A stretch of 25,897 nt of DNA, taken from NCBI GenBank assembly GCA_900551135.1, contig URUX01000011.1, positions 1-25,897 on the forward strand, read 5' to 3'. Of the stretch, positions 15,924-24,411 are shown piece after piece. The stretch comes from an uncultured Clostridium sp. GTDB lineage: Bacteria; Bacillota; Clostridia; Lachnospirales; Lachnospiraceae. Under the pieces are notes generated by a model. The model made no database searches and had not been told where the DNA came from. It saw only the letters and a program-made list of their open reading frames with translations. The position numbers and the translations under genes are program-made. How positions within the stretch are numbered: position 1 is the first letter of the stretch; each line of letters opens with the position of its first letter.

Positions 15924-17198
15924 GTGATTAAAAAAGAAATGATAGCTATGCTTTTAGCTGGCGGACAGGGAAGCCGCCTGGGTGTTTTAACTCAGAAAGT
16001 TGCAAAACCTGCGGTATCATTCGGGGGAAAATACCGCATTATTGACTTCCCGCTCAGCAACTGTATCAATTCCGGCGTAGATACTGTAGGTGTTTTAACC
16101 CAGTATCAGCCATTACGTTTAAATTCCCATATTGGAATCGGTATTCCGTGGGATCTGGATAGAAACGTGGGAGGAGTTACGGTTCTGCCGCCTTACGAGA
16201 GAAGTAAAGGCAGCGACTGGTACACAGGTACTGCAAATGCGATTTATCAGAATCTGGAGTATATGGAAACGTATAACCCGGATTATGTGCTGATTCTTTC
16301 CGGCGATCACATTTATAAGATGGATTATGAGGTTATGCTGGATTATCACAAAGCAAATAATGCTGATATCACCATTGCGGCTATGCCGGTTCCGATTGAG
16401 GAAGCCAGCCGGTTTGGCGTGGTTATTACAGATGAGCACAACAGAATTACAGATTTTGAGGAGAAGCCTCCGGTGCCCAGAAGCAATCTGGCATCCATGG
16501 GTATTTATATCTTCTCCTGGCCGGTACTTCGGGATGCGCTCATTAAAATGCAGGATGAGCCTGGATGCGACTTTGGCAAGCATATTATTCCGTACTGCCA
16601 TGGAAAGGGAGACCGGATTTTTGCTTACGAGTATAATGGATACTGGAAAGATGTTGGAACATTAGGCTCCTATTGGGAAGCTAATATGGAACTTATCGAT
16701 ATTATTCCGGAGTTTAATCTGTACGAGGAATACTGGAAGGTATATACCAGAAGCGAGATTATCCCGCCTCAGTACGTATCAGAAGATGCAGTCATTGAGC
16801 GAAGCATTATCGGCGAGGGAACTGAGATTTACGGCGAGGTCTACAATTCTGTAATTGGTGCAGGCGTTACCATTGGAAAAGGGGCTGTTGTCCGTGATTC
16901 TATTATCATGCAGAACAGCAGAATCGAGGAAGGCGCGATTGTCAACAAGGCAATAGTTGCAGAAGACGTATGTATTGGTAAAAATTCCGAACTTGGTGTA
17001 GGAGAGTATGCGCCCAGTAAGTATGATCCCAAGGTATATCAGTTCGATCTGGTTACCATTGGTGAACACTCTGTCATCCCGGATGGAGTAAAAATTGGCA
17101 AAAATACCGCAATTTCCGGCGTTACTGAGCCGGAGGATTATCCTGACGGATCACTGGCAAGCGGAGACTACATTATAAAGGCAGGTGGCATGAGATGA
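15924..17198 (+). CDS. glgC: Glucose-1-phosphate adenylyltransferase, catalytic subunit
   Basis: A 424-residue enzyme that makes ADP-glucose from ATP and glucose-1-phosphate, the committed step of bacterial glycogen synthesis. The nucleotidyltransferase signature is complete: [20 protein letters not shown] near the N-terminus, the IIDFPLSNC segment, the DFEEKPP motif around the sugar-phosphate site and [13 protein letters not shown]-terminal left-handed beta-helix of hexapeptide repeats ([19 protein letters not shown]) follows. The start is GTG 15924, with AGAGGTG just upstream (15912-15918) and the promoter at 15858-15886. An in-frame ATG at 15711 lies upstream of that promoter and is not used. 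The stop overlaps the glgD start by four bases. Confidence 0.96.
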   Translation: MIKKEMIAMLLAGGQGSRLGVLTQKVAKPAVSFGGKYRIIDFPLSNCINSGVDTVGVLTQYQPLRLNSHIGIGIPWDLDRNVGGVTVLPPYERSKGSDWYTGTANAIYQNLEYMETYNPDYVLILSGDHIYKMDYEVMLDYHKANNADITIAAMPVPIEEASRFGVVITDEHNRITDFEEKPPVPRSNLASMGIYIFSWPVLRDALIKMQDEPGCDFGKHIIPYCHGKGDRIFAYEYNGYWKDVGTLGSYWEANMELIDIIPEFNLYEEYWKVYTRSEIIPPQYVSEDAVIERSIIGEGTEIYGEVYNSVIGAGVTIGKGAVVRDSIIMQNSRIEEGAIVNKAIVAEDVCIGKNSELGVGEYAPSKYDPKVYQFDLVTIGEHSVIPDGVKIGKNTAISGVTEPEDYPDGSLASGDYIIKAGGMR

Positions 17199-18316
17199 GA
17201 GCAATCGGTATCGTTTTAGCAGGCGGCAACAGCAAGCGGATGAAAGAACTTTCTAATAAGAGAGCAATTGCAGCAATGCCGGTAGCAGGCAGCTACCGCA
17301 GTATCGACTTCGTGCTGAGCAACATGACCAATTCCCACATTCAGAATGTGGCAGTATTTACCCAGTATAACTCGCGCTCCCTGAACCTGCATTTAAGTTC
17401 TTCCAAATGGTGGGATTTCGGCAGAAAGCAGGGCGGTTTATTCGTATTTACCCCTACCATTACGGCAGAGAGCAGCGACTGGTACCGGGGAACAGCAGAT
17501 GCATTATATCAGAATCTGTCCTTTTTGAAAAACAGCCATGAGCCATATGTAGTAATCGCATCCGGAGACGGTATCTATAAGATGGATTACAATAAAGTTC
17601 TGGAATATCACATTGAAAAGAAAGCAGATATCACCGTTGTCTGTAAAAAAATGGCAGAAAATGAGGACGTTACCCGTTTTGGCTGCGTGAAAATCAATGA
17701 TGACGGCCGGATTGTGGATTTTGAAGAAAAACCTATGGTTTCGGATGCTAATACCATCTCCTGCGGTATCTATGTTATCCGCAGACGTCAGCTGATTGAA
17801 CTGATTGAACGCTGTGCGGCAGAAGACCGTTATGACTTTGTAAAAGATATTCTGGTTCGCTATAAGAACTTAAAACGGATTTACGCATACAAGATGGATA
17901 CATATTGGAGCAATATTGCCTCTGTAGATTCCTATTATAAGACGAACATGGATTTCTTAAAGCCGGAAGTAAGAGATTACTTCTTTAGACAATACCCAGA
18001 TGTATATTCTAAGATAGACGACATGCCGCCGGCAAAATACAATCCAGGTGCAAAAGTGAAAAACAGTCTGGTTTCCAGTGGGTGTATTTTAAACGGCATG
18101 GTGGAAAACTCTGTTTTGTTTAAACAGGCTTACATTGGAAATAACTGTATCATTAAAAATTCCATCATTTTGAATGATGTTTATATCGGTGATAATACAG
18201 TCATCGAAAACTGTATTGTTGAAAGCCGGGATACGATCCGGGCTAATACAACGCATATTGGAACACCGGATAACATCAAGATTGTTGTGGAGAAAAACGA
18301 GAGATACACGATATAA
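17195..18316 (+). CDS. glgD: GlgD, non-catalytic partner of ADP-glucose pyrophosphorylase
   Basis: A 373-residue GlgC paralogue. GlgD subunits in Firmicutes associate with GlgC to form a heterotetramer and raise its activity; on their own they have little or none. The fold segments are kept ([47 protein letters not shown] and C-terminal hexapeptide repeats). But the GGxGxRLxxLTxxxAKP phosphate-binding signature of GlgC has drifted to [20 protein letters not shown], which removes the key glycine/arginine pattern. ATGA overlap with glgC gives tight coupling and probably fixed stoichiometry. No glgA, glgB or glgP is in view. Confidence 0.95.
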   Translation: MRAIGIVLAGGNSKRMKELSNKRAIAAMPVAGSYRSIDFVLSNMTNSHIQNVAVFTQYNSRSLNLHLSSSKWWDFGRKQGGLFVFTPTITAESSDWYRGTADALYQNLSFLKNSHEPYVVIASGDGIYKMDYNKVLEYHIEKKADITVVCKKMAENEDVTRFGCVKINDDGRIVDFEEKPMVSDANTISCGIYVIRRRQLIELIERCAAEDRYDFVKDILVRYKNLKRIYAYKMDTYWSNIASVDSYYKTNMDFLKPEVRDYFFRQYPDVYSKIDDMPPAKYNPGAKVKNSLVSSGCILNGMVENSVLFKQAYIGNNCIIKNSIILNDVYIGDNTVIENCIVESRDTIRANTTHIGTPDNIKIVVEKNERYTI

Positions 18317-18324
18317 TGAATAGA

Positions 18325-18355
18325 GCCTGCAAAGGGCGCGGGGGCGCTTGCAGGC
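18325..18355 (+). other. GC-rich hairpin between glgD and spoVG
   Basis: GCCTGCAA (18325-18332) pairs with TTGCAGGC (18348-18355), with an inner GCGC/GCGC stem (18336-18339 with 18344-18347) and an AGG bulge. No U-tract follows, so it is not a standard terminator. It may stabilise the glgCD transcript end or lie in the spoVG leader. A weak TATAAG (18369-18374) downstream could serve spoVG. Confidence 0.45.
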
Positions 18356-18406
18356 AGATATACAACCGTATAAGGGCAATAAGAGAATGATGGAGGGGTT
18401 GCAGCT

Positions 18407-18694
18407 ATGCAGATTACAGATGTAAGAGTGAGACGAATTGAAAAAGAAGGAAAGATGAAAGCGATAGTTTCCATCACACTGGATAACGAATTTGTCATTC
18501 ACGACATTAAGGTAATTGAGGGAGAAAAGGGATTGTTTATCGCAATGCCCAGCCGCAAGGCCGCAGATGGAGAGTATCGGGATATCGCACATCCAATTAA
18601 TTCTGGTACCAGAGATATGATTCAGAGTGTGATTTTAGACAAATATACTACCACGCTTCTGGAAAATTCCGAAGAAAATCAGGCTGTATCATAA
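18407..18694 (+). CDS. spoVG: SpoVG family regulator
   Basis: A 95-residue protein. SpoVG is a small dimeric nucleic-acid-binding regulator that affects septation, sporulation and, in other Firmicutes, virulence and cell-wall genes. The N-terminus ([20 protein letters not shown]), the [10 protein letters not shown] segment and the [20 protein letters not shown] stretch are all SpoVG signatures. The conserved PSRK loop and the HP(I/L) segment are intact. A GGAGGGG ribosome binding site (18391-18397) precedes the ATG. It lies 90 bases after glgD without an evident terminator between, so read-through from glgCD is possible. A terminator follows. Confidence 0.95.
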   Translation: MQITDVRVRRIEKEGKMKAIVSITLDNEFVIHDIKVIEGEKGLFIAMPSRKAADGEYRDIAHPINSGTRDMIQSVILDKYTTTLLENSEENQAVS

Positions 18695-18707
18695 GAGAGG
18701 TATTTGA

Positions 18708-18738
18708 GAGGAGGGGATGATTCCCTTCCTCTTTTTTT
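18708..18738 (+). terminator. Terminator after spoVG
   Basis: GAGGAGGGGA (18708-18717) pairs with TCCCTTCCTC (18722-18731, one G-U) and is followed by seven T residues. Confidence 0.92.
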
Positions 18739-18780
18739 AATACCAATCTGCGGCATTTTTCATCAACCGGTTTTTTCAGT

Positions 18781-18809
18781 GCATAAAACTCCCAACTACT
18801 GCCTATAAT
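18781..18809 (+). promoter_or_regulatory. Possible forespore-type promoter (SigF/SigG-like) for the YyaC gene
   Basis: GCATA (18781-18785) lies 17 bases before CTATAAT (18803-18809). The -35 is poor for SigA but fits the GYATA type of the forespore sigma factors. In B. subtilis yyaC is reported in the SigF regulon, so the fit is biologically sensible. The -10 could also be read as SigA TATAAT. Confidence 0.45.
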
Positions 18810-18840
18810 GAAAATAAATGGACGAACAAGGCGGTAAGAA

Positions 18841-19437
18841 ATGAAATTTTGGGAACGTATGGCTGTTCGGGGACAGCAGGAACTATATTACTATGATACC
18901 CGTCGGGGGTTTGATGCCAGAAATCTGGCAGTACAGCTGTATGAAATGATTTTGGATGAATTAGACAGAGGAAAAAAAGGAGTAGTTTTTCTGTGTATAG
19001 GGACAGACCGATCCACAGGAGACAGCCTGGGACCATTGATAGGATATAAGTTAAAAGGAAAACAAACCGCAGATTTTCAGGTTTTTGGCACACTGGACAG
19101 ACCTGTACATGCAATGAATCTGGAAGAATATATGCAGTTTTTAAAAGAGAGTTATCCGGACCATGCTGTGGTGGCCATTGATGCTTCTGTAGGCAAAGCC
19201 GATCATGTAGGATATGTAACGCTTGGAAGAGGGGCATTAAAGCCGGGACTTGGAGTAAGCAAGGAACTGGGAGCAGTGGGGGATATTTTCATTACGGGAA
19301 TTGTAGGAGGATGCGGAAATTATGATCCCCTTATGCTGCAGAGCGTACGGCTGGCAATCGTTATGCGGCTGGCAGACTGCATCAGTGAAAGCATTTTTCT
19401 TGTCGATAAATTATGTGCGAAAGCAGCCGCAATTTGA
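18841..19437 (+). CDS. yyaC: Spore protease YyaC family (DUF1256)
   Basis: A 198-residue protein of the YyaC group. These proteins resemble the GPR/hydrogenase-maturation-protease fold and are made in the forespore; a peptidase role is assumed from the fold. The central VVFLCIGTDRSTGDSLGPLIG (with its Asp residues) and the VAIDASVGK segment are the conserved active-site-like parts, followed by GLGVSKELGAVGDIFITG. The length (about 200) fits. GGCGG precedes the ATG. The promoter at 18781 is of forespore type. It is a strong marker that the organism forms endospores. Confidence 0.9.
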   Translation: MKFWERMAVRGQQELYYYDTRRGFDARNLAVQLYEMILDELDRGKKGVVFLCIGTDRSTGDSLGPLIGYKLKGKQTADFQVFGTLDRPVHAMNLEEYMQFLKESYPDHAVVAIDASVGKADHVGYVTLGRGALKPGLGVSKELGAVGDIFITGIVGGCGNYDPLMLQSVRLAIVMRLADCISESIFLVDKLCAKAAAI

Positions 19438-19501
19438 CAAGTTTCGCAAGCAGACTGTGCTATTCTTAATTGGATAGAACAGGAAAGCAGGGGGAAACGC
19501 A

Positions 19502-20794
19502 ATGGGAGAATTGTATAATCCATTTCCAAAGCTGCCAAAAAACATCCGGCAGATAGGGGAAAGAGACCAGATGGTTCGGCTGTATATTGAGGACTACGTA
19601 AATACCTACTTAAAGCGGCTATATCCCGCAGGGGGACAAGACCTGCGGGCAGGACTGCTTTTAGGAAGTGTGGAGGAACATGAGGGAGTCCCTTTTATTT
19701 TTGTAGACGGAGCTTTAGAAATGGAAGGGGTAACCCGGGAAGGGGAAACGGTTGAGTTTACGGAAGAAGCATGGAAGCGGGCCTACCAGAGTATTGAGGA
19801 ACTGTTTCCGAAGAGAAGCATTCAGGGATGGTTTTTGTGCGGCGCTCCGGGCTGTACCCTGAGCCCGCTTAATTACTGGAAACAGCATACTCGGTATTTT
19901 AACGGGAAAAACCAAATTATGTATTTAAACGGTGGTTTGGAAGGAGATGAAGCTATCTACATAACGTCCAGAGACGGATTTTATAAGTTGGAAGGCCACT
20001 GTATCTATTATGAACGGAACCAGATGATGCAGGACTATATGGTTTCCAGAAAAGACAGCAAACGGGTAGAGACTGGCGGGGGCGATCCGGTAATTCATGA
20101 TTTCCGGAAAAAAATGGAAGAAAAGAAAAATCAGACGGCCAGCAGAACACATACCGTCAGTGTGTTGGGAGGATTGTGCAGTGTATTGACGGTACTGGTT
20201 CTGGCAGGAGGTACTGCTTTATTTAACAATTATGAAAAGATGCAGGAGATGGAAACGGTAATTGCATCCGTTCTGCCAGATGGTTATGAAGGCTGGGAAA
20301 AGGGGAGACTTCAGAAGACAGAAGAAACCTTAAAAGAAACAGGACATGCCGGGATTGTAGTAGAAACTGTGGCAGGAAATGTATTTCCAACAGAGGATTT
20401 TGCTGAAGAAGCTCAGCCGGCCGGGGCAGAGCGTGACAGGGAACAACTGAAAAAAACAGAAGAGTCCTTTGAATCTGCGGAAGAAAGTATGATTCACATT
20501 ACGACAGAGCAGAAAGATACAGAAGAAAGCAGTACAGAAGCCGGTACCGGGTCAGAAGCTGATGGAGAGACCAGCACAGGCAGCGTGCAGACAGCAGTTC
20601 AGCCTCTGGAAAAGCCTGGTGAGGGTCAGATGTATTATGTGGTTCAGGATGGAGAAACCCTGTACGGCATTTGCTTTAAATTATATCAGAGCGTAAATTC
20701 ATTAGAGGATATTTGCGGATGGAATGGCCTGGACAATCAGGATAAGATTGTTGCAGGGCAGAAGCTGATTGTGCCGGAAACACCAATACCGTAG
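19502..20794 (+). CDS. Membrane protein with degenerate MPN/JAMM-like domain and C-terminal LysM
   Basis: A 430-residue bitopic protein. Residues about 20-180 look like an MPN (JAMM) fold: GLLLGSVEE at 51-59, the GWFLCGAPGCTLSPLN core at 109-124, a QHTRYF helix and an IMYLN strand at 139-143. In active JAMM enzymes the core reads as GW-x-H-x-HPG..S-x-x-D; here the His residues are replaced by Leu112 and Gly114 and the Asp by Asn124, with only Ser121 kept. A transmembrane helix (about 219-241) follows. An acidic, Ser/Thr/Glu-rich linker (about 260-380) then leads to a LysM peptidoglycan-binding module (about 385-427: YYVVQDGETLYGICFKLY ... GQKLIVP). The N-terminal domain would be cytoplasmic and the LysM external. 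I assign the MPN similarity by eye. It starts 64 bases after yyaC, with its own GGGGGAAA site. Confidence 0.75.
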   Translation: MGELYNPFPKLPKNIRQIGERDQMVRLYIEDYVNTYLKRLYPAGGQDLRAGLLLGSVEEHEGVPFIFVDGALEMEGVTREGETVEFTEEAWKRAYQSIEELFPKRSIQGWFLCGAPGCTLSPLNYWKQHTRYFNGKNQIMYLNGGLEGDEAIYITSRDGFYKLEGHCIYYERNQMMQDYMVSRKDSKRVETGGGDPVIHDFRKKMEEKKNQTASRTHTVSVLGGLCSVLTVLVLAGGTALFNNYEKMQEMETVIASVLPDGYEGWEKGRLQKTEETLKETGHAGIVVETVAGNVFPTEDFAEEAQPAGAERDREQLKKTEESFESAEESMIHITTEQKDTEESSTEAGTGSEADGETSTGSVQTAVQPLEKPGEGQMYYVVQDGETLYGICFKLYQSVNSLEDICGWNGLDNQDKIVAGQKLIVPETPIP

Positions 20795-20858
20795 GTTCTT
20801 GTACTGGTAAGAGGATTTCCGGATAAAAAGTAATGCGTTTTTTCGCGAAATGTTGTAT

Positions 20859-20897
20859 ACTGGAACTAGCCTACCAGTTTGGGAGTAAAAGTCTCCC
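20859..20897 (+). other. Two tandem hairpins in the DUF5711 leader
   Basis: ACTGG/CCAGT (20859-20863 with 20875-20879) is followed at once by GGGAG/CTCCC (20881-20885 with 20893-20897) and GCTTTTGG. The second has a weak terminator look, so attenuation of the gene at 20939 is possible. A TATACT (20856-20861) lies at the left edge and may be the -10 box, which would place part of the first hairpin upstream of the transcript start. Confidence 0.35.
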
Positions 20898-20938
20898 GCT
20901 TTTGGTCATAGTATGCAACAGGACGGGGAGAGACGGAA

Positions 20939-22285
20939 ATGAGTGATATGAGCCCCATGAGCAGGGAGAGGAAAAAACAGCAGCTGCGTCAGCAGATGAT
21001 TGTCAACCGTGATGCGGCAGATTCCCAAAGACGTTCGGAAGAAACAGCAGACAGGCAGAGAAATGCGGAGTATTTGCGGACAGGCAGTCAGAATGAGCAG
21101 GAAGAAGTTAATGCTGTAAGAAAGGCCCACCGCAGGGTAGTAAAGAAGAGGCTGGTGATAATTATCATTGCTGTGCTGATTCTGGCGGCAGCAGCGGGGG
21201 GAATTTATTATTGGAAATATTACTATCCGTTTCAGGAATACTCTGTCAATTGGGAGGTCAATCTGACAGTCAGTGAGGAAGGAACGGAAAGAAGCAGCGC
21301 CAATTACATAAATTTTGGAAAAAATGTACTGAAGTATACCAAGGACGGCGCTTCCTACATAGACAATAAAGGAAAAACGGTCTGGGTTCAGACTTATGAA
21401 ATGAAAGCGCCCATCGCAGTGGTTAATGGAACGTTTGCGGCGATTGCAGACCAGCAGGGCAATAGTATCTATATCTTTAATGAAGAAGGCAGTCAGGGAG
21501 TAGCATCCACACTGCTTCCGATTGTGCGGATTGCCATATCAGGAAAGGGAATTGTGGCAGCTGCCCAGGAGGATGCCAAATCCAGCTACGTATCCATGTT
21601 TAAGAGAGACGGCAGTGATTTAAAACTTACCATGAAATCGACTTTGTCTAAAAACGGATATTTGATGGATTTGAGTTTTTCTCCTGATGGAACCCAGTTA
21701 ATCTGCTCATATGCCTATATTGACAACAGCACCTTGAGAAGCAGAGTAGTGATTTATGATTATTCCGATGAGGTAGGAGCGAATCTTCCGGACAGAATTG
21801 TCAGTGCAAACGAAGAAGCATTTGCAGATAAGGTAGTGCCCAGGGTGCAGTACTTGTCGGAGACGGAATCATTTGCATGTTCCGACAGGGGTCTGGCGTT
21901 TTTCTCTTCGGAAAACAGGGCGAATCCGGTACTTACGGTTCAAACGGAGGAAGAGAGAATCGAGAGCCTGTTTTATTCTGACAAATATGTGGGGCTGGTA
22001 ACAGCCAACAGCGCAGGCCCGGAACCGGAAAAGCTGGTGGTATACCGGGGCAGCGGTACAAAGGTATTTGAAACCGGAATAGATTATTCTTATACATCTG
22101 CCAGCATTGATGGAGAAAATGTAATTCTTTACAATGACAATTCCTGCAGGATTTATAATATGAAAGGCGTAGAAAAATTTGCCGGGGAACTGGATTTTCA
22201 GGTTTCCCATATTACTTCTGCAGGATTGTCCAATCAGTTTATTTTGACAGGGTCGCAGAAAATGCAGGCGATAACATTTCGATAA
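20939..22285 (+). CDS. DUF5711 family membrane-anchored beta-propeller-like protein
   Basis: A 448-residue protein with a charged cytoplasmic N-terminus (1-68), one transmembrane helix (about 70-90) and a large external domain. The external part has repeated short beta-rich units with WVQTYEM, LLPIVRIAISGKGIVAA, LSFSPDGTQLICSYA and similar segments, the pattern of a WD/PQQ-like beta-propeller. This matches the DUF5711 layout known from Clostridia; no role is established. It could display a ligand-binding propeller on the cell surface. The start is ATG 20939 with GGGGAGA upstream. It follows the LysM gene by 144 bases containing hairpins and may have its own promoter. Confidence 0.8.
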   Translation: MSDMSPMSRERKKQQLRQQMIVNRDAADSQRRSEETADRQRNAEYLRTGSQNEQEEVNAVRKAHRRVVKKRLVIIIIAVLILAAAAGGIYYWKYYYPFQEYSVNWEVNLTVSEEGTERSSANYINFGKNVLKYTKDGASYIDNKGKTVWVQTYEMKAPIAVVNGTFAAIADQQGNSIYIFNEEGSQGVASTLLPIVRIAISGKGIVAAAQEDAKSSYVSMFKRDGSDLKLTMKSTLSKNGYLMDLSFSPDGTQLICSYAYIDNSTLRSRVVIYDYSDEVGANLPDRIVSANEEAFADKVVPRVQYLSETESFACSDRGLAFFSSENRANPVLTVQTEEERIESLFYSDKYVGLVTANSAGPEPEKLVVYRGSGTKVFETGIDYSYTSASIDGENVILYNDNSCRIYNMKGVEKFAGELDFQVSHITSAGLSNQFILTGSQKMQAITFR

Positions 22286-22346
22286 TCAGCAATCAGTACA
22301 GGATACTGGTACAGCCAATTTATAAAAGAAAAGGAGCAGAAGAGAA

Positions 22347-23288
22347 ATGGGAAAAGTGTGTGTTGGAATTGACGTAGGGGGAACTACCGTTAAGCTGGGA
22401 ATATTTGAAATCAGCGGACAGCTTATGGAGAAATGGGAGATTCCTACCAGGATCGAGGATGGAGCAAAACTTATTCTTCCAGACATTGCAAAATCAGTAA
22501 AAGAAAAACTGGCAGATTTAAAAATAGACCTTGGTGATGTAGCAGGGGCAGGAATGGGGATTCCAGGGCCTGTATTGGCAGATGGAATGGTAACCCAGTG
22601 TGTAAACCTGGGCTGGAAAGAAAAAAATGCCCAGAATGAACTGAGCGAACTGTTAGGAGTTCCTGTAAAAAGCGGCAATGATGCCAATGTAGCAGCTCTG
22701 GGCGAGATGTGGCAGGGCGGAGGCAAAGGCTTTCATGATATTGTCATGGTAACTCTGGGTACCGGCGTAGGCGGCGGCGTTATCATTGATGAAAAAATCG
22801 TTCCGGGCAGACATGGTCTGGGCGGCGAAATCGGTCATATTCATGTTCGTGATGAAGAGACAGAAGCCTGCAACTGCGGCGGCGTAGGCTGTCTGGAGCA
22901 GGTTGCCAGTGCAACCGGAATTGCCAGAGAAGCCCGTCGTAAGATGGCGGCAGATGATAAACCGTCAGTTCTTCGTAAACAGGGAGACAGCGTAACAGCA
23001 AAAGATGTATTGGATGCAGCAAAAGCTGGAGATGCTTTGGCAGATGAAGTGGTGGAAACTGCAGCCCGCTATCTGGGACTGGTTTTGAGCCAGGTGGCTT
23101 TAACCGTCGATCCGGAGGCGTTTGTAATTGGCGGAGGCGTATCCAGAGCCGGTCAGTTCCTGATAGACAGGATAGATAAGTATTATCAGAAATACACTGT
23201 TATTTCAAAAAACAAAGGTACGATTGCACTGGCAAAGCTGGGAAATGATGCAGGAATTTATGGTGCAGCAAGAATGGTACTGGATTAA
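22347..23288 (+). CDS. glcK: ROK family glucokinase
   Basis: A 313-residue cytosolic kinase that phosphorylates glucose at O6 with ATP and feeds glycolysis or, through glucose-1-phosphate, the glycogen route of the nearby glgCD. The N-terminal phosphate loop GIDVGGTTVKLGIF, the catalytic Asp in NDANVAALGE, the GTGVGGGVI loop, the EIGHIHV segment and the zinc motif CNCGGVGCLE are all present, as expected for ROK sugar kinases. Length fits GlcK-type enzymes. AAGGAG precedes the ATG by 11 bases. A strong terminator follows. Confidence 0.93.
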   Translation: MGKVCVGIDVGGTTVKLGIFEISGQLMEKWEIPTRIEDGAKLILPDIAKSVKEKLADLKIDLGDVAGAGMGIPGPVLADGMVTQCVNLGWKEKNAQNELSELLGVPVKSGNDANVAALGEMWQGGGKGFHDIVMVTLGTGVGGGVIIDEKIVPGRHGLGGEIGHIHVRDEETEACNCGGVGCLEQVASATGIAREARRKMAADDKPSVLRKQGDSVTAKDVLDAAKAGDALADEVVETAARYLGLVLSQVALTVDPEAFVIGGGVSRAGQFLIDRIDKYYQKYTVISKNKGTIALAKLGNDAGIYGAARMVLD

Positions 23289-23294
23289 GATTTG

Positions 23295-23317
23295 CGGACT
23301 CTTCGGAGTCCGTTTTC
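23295..23317 (+). terminator. Terminator after glcK
   Basis: CGGACTC (23295-23301) and GAGTCCG (23306-23312) pair around a TTCG tetraloop, followed by TTTTC. Confidence 0.9.
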
Positions 23318-23331
23318 TGTTGTCAGGCAAG

Positions 23332-23378
23332 AAAAAAGAGCACTGCTCCATAGATGAATTCCGTATCTATGGAGCAGC
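23332..23378 (-). terminator. Terminator of the tandem surface-protein operon
   Basis: On the minus strand a 12-bp stem (TGCTCCATAGAT with ATCTATGGAGCA, 23344-23355 with 23365-23376) is followed by six U residues (23337-23332). Extended GC pairs lie at the base. Confidence 0.9.
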
Positions 23379-23407
23379 GCCCCAGTGATAAAATGGCTGG
23401 AATGGAG

Positions 23408-24409
23408 TTACCGGGTCTGCTCAGTCCCGTTTACAATCCATGCGCCATCCTTATTTACAGATGAGCCATCAGGGGTTATGGTATTGGTATAAAGCTTTCC
23501 AATGGTATCATCCGGGTCTGGGTGAAAGAAGTAACAGCGTTTTATGCCGTCTGCTCCGGCAATCCAGTTCCAGCCGGAGGCCATGGAGGTATCTTCATGG
23601 AAATAATACCAGCCGTCATTGTAATAGACCCACTGGAGAGAAGCCCGGAGGCCGTCTGGGTTTTCCCAATACCAGGCCCCGTTTTCTGAAATCCAGCGGC
23701 CAGGAGTATTGGGCATGGACGGAGAAGAAGCTTCTTCTGCTTTCTTATCAGAATTTACGTCAAGGACTGGAGAGTCAGCCCATGCGCTGACCGTTGAACT
23801 GTGGTAGCGGCTGATTGCGCGTACCCGGAAATAGTAATTTCCTGGCTGGGTCAAGAAAGACGAAAAATCATAGGAGGAGTCAACGGTTTCTGCCGATTGG
23901 GTGATGACAGACTTTCCGTCCCGCATGAGACGGACTTCGTAATATTTGGCGCCGGATACAGGATTCCAGGAGGCGGCTCCGTTCTGTTTCCAGGTTAGCC
24001 CTGTTGGGTTTTCCAGCGTATCAATGCCCATTTCATGGAAGGAAACCGTTAAATTCAGCTGGCTGCTGGTCTTTTTTACAGCTTTTACAAAGACTGCTCC
24101 TTCTCCCTCCAGGTCGCAGTTAGAGGATTTGATATTGCCGAAATAGTGATCATCATCTGCAAGCAATGTAACTACACCTTCCGGATATTTTTTGGAACTT
24201 TCTGGCTGAAACTGAAAATTATCAATGGAATAGCCTTCCTGATCTCCATAGATTTCCATGGCCGGCCATTCTGTACCGGAATCCAGATCTGCAGAAAAGT
24301 TCAGGGAGATTTCTTCGATTTTTTCTCTGGCAAAGCAAACGACAGGAGCCATAAGACAAAAAAGCAGGGAACAGGAAAACAGAGCCCACCATTTTTTAGC
24401 ATTTCTCAT
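23408..24409 (-). CDS. Secreted protein with fibronectin-III-like domain and cell-wall-binding repeats (copy 2)
   Basis: A 333-residue secreted protein. A signal peptide (about 1-27, ending near VVCFAREK) is followed by an N-terminal beta-rich domain (30-140), a fibronectin-III-like domain (about 150-235: ASWNPVSGAKYYEVRLMRDGK and YYFRVRAISRYHSS), and C-terminal aromatic repeats (WISENGAWYWENPDG, WVYYNDGWYYF) of the choline-binding/cell-wall-binding type. I chose ATG 24409 because GAAGGAATC precedes it; an in-frame ATG at 24430 overlaps the upstream gene. It starts two bases after the end of its paralogue, so the two are coupled. The ligand, probably a cell-wall polymer, is unknown. Confidence 0.8.
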   Translation of the reverse strand: MRNAKKWWALFSCSLLFCLMAPVVCFAREKIEEISLNFSADLDSGTEWPAMEIYGDQEGYSIDNFQFQPESSKKYPEGVVTLLADDDHYFGNIKSSNCDLEGEGAVFVKAVKKTSSQLNLTVSFHEMGIDTLENPTGLTWKQNGAASWNPVSGAKYYEVRLMRDGKSVITQSAETVDSSYDFSSFLTQPGNYYFRVRAISRYHSSTVSAWADSPVLDVNSDKKAEEASSPSMPNTPGRWISENGAWYWENPDGLRASLQWVYYNDGWYYFHEDTSMASGWNWIAGADGIKRCYFFHPDPDDTIGKLYTNTITPDGSSVNKDGAWIVNGTEQTR

Positions 24410-24411
24410 AA

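Noticed and set aside
16119..16601. 160-codon minus-strand frame inside glgC
   Set aside because: Antisense shadow of a well-conserved gene.
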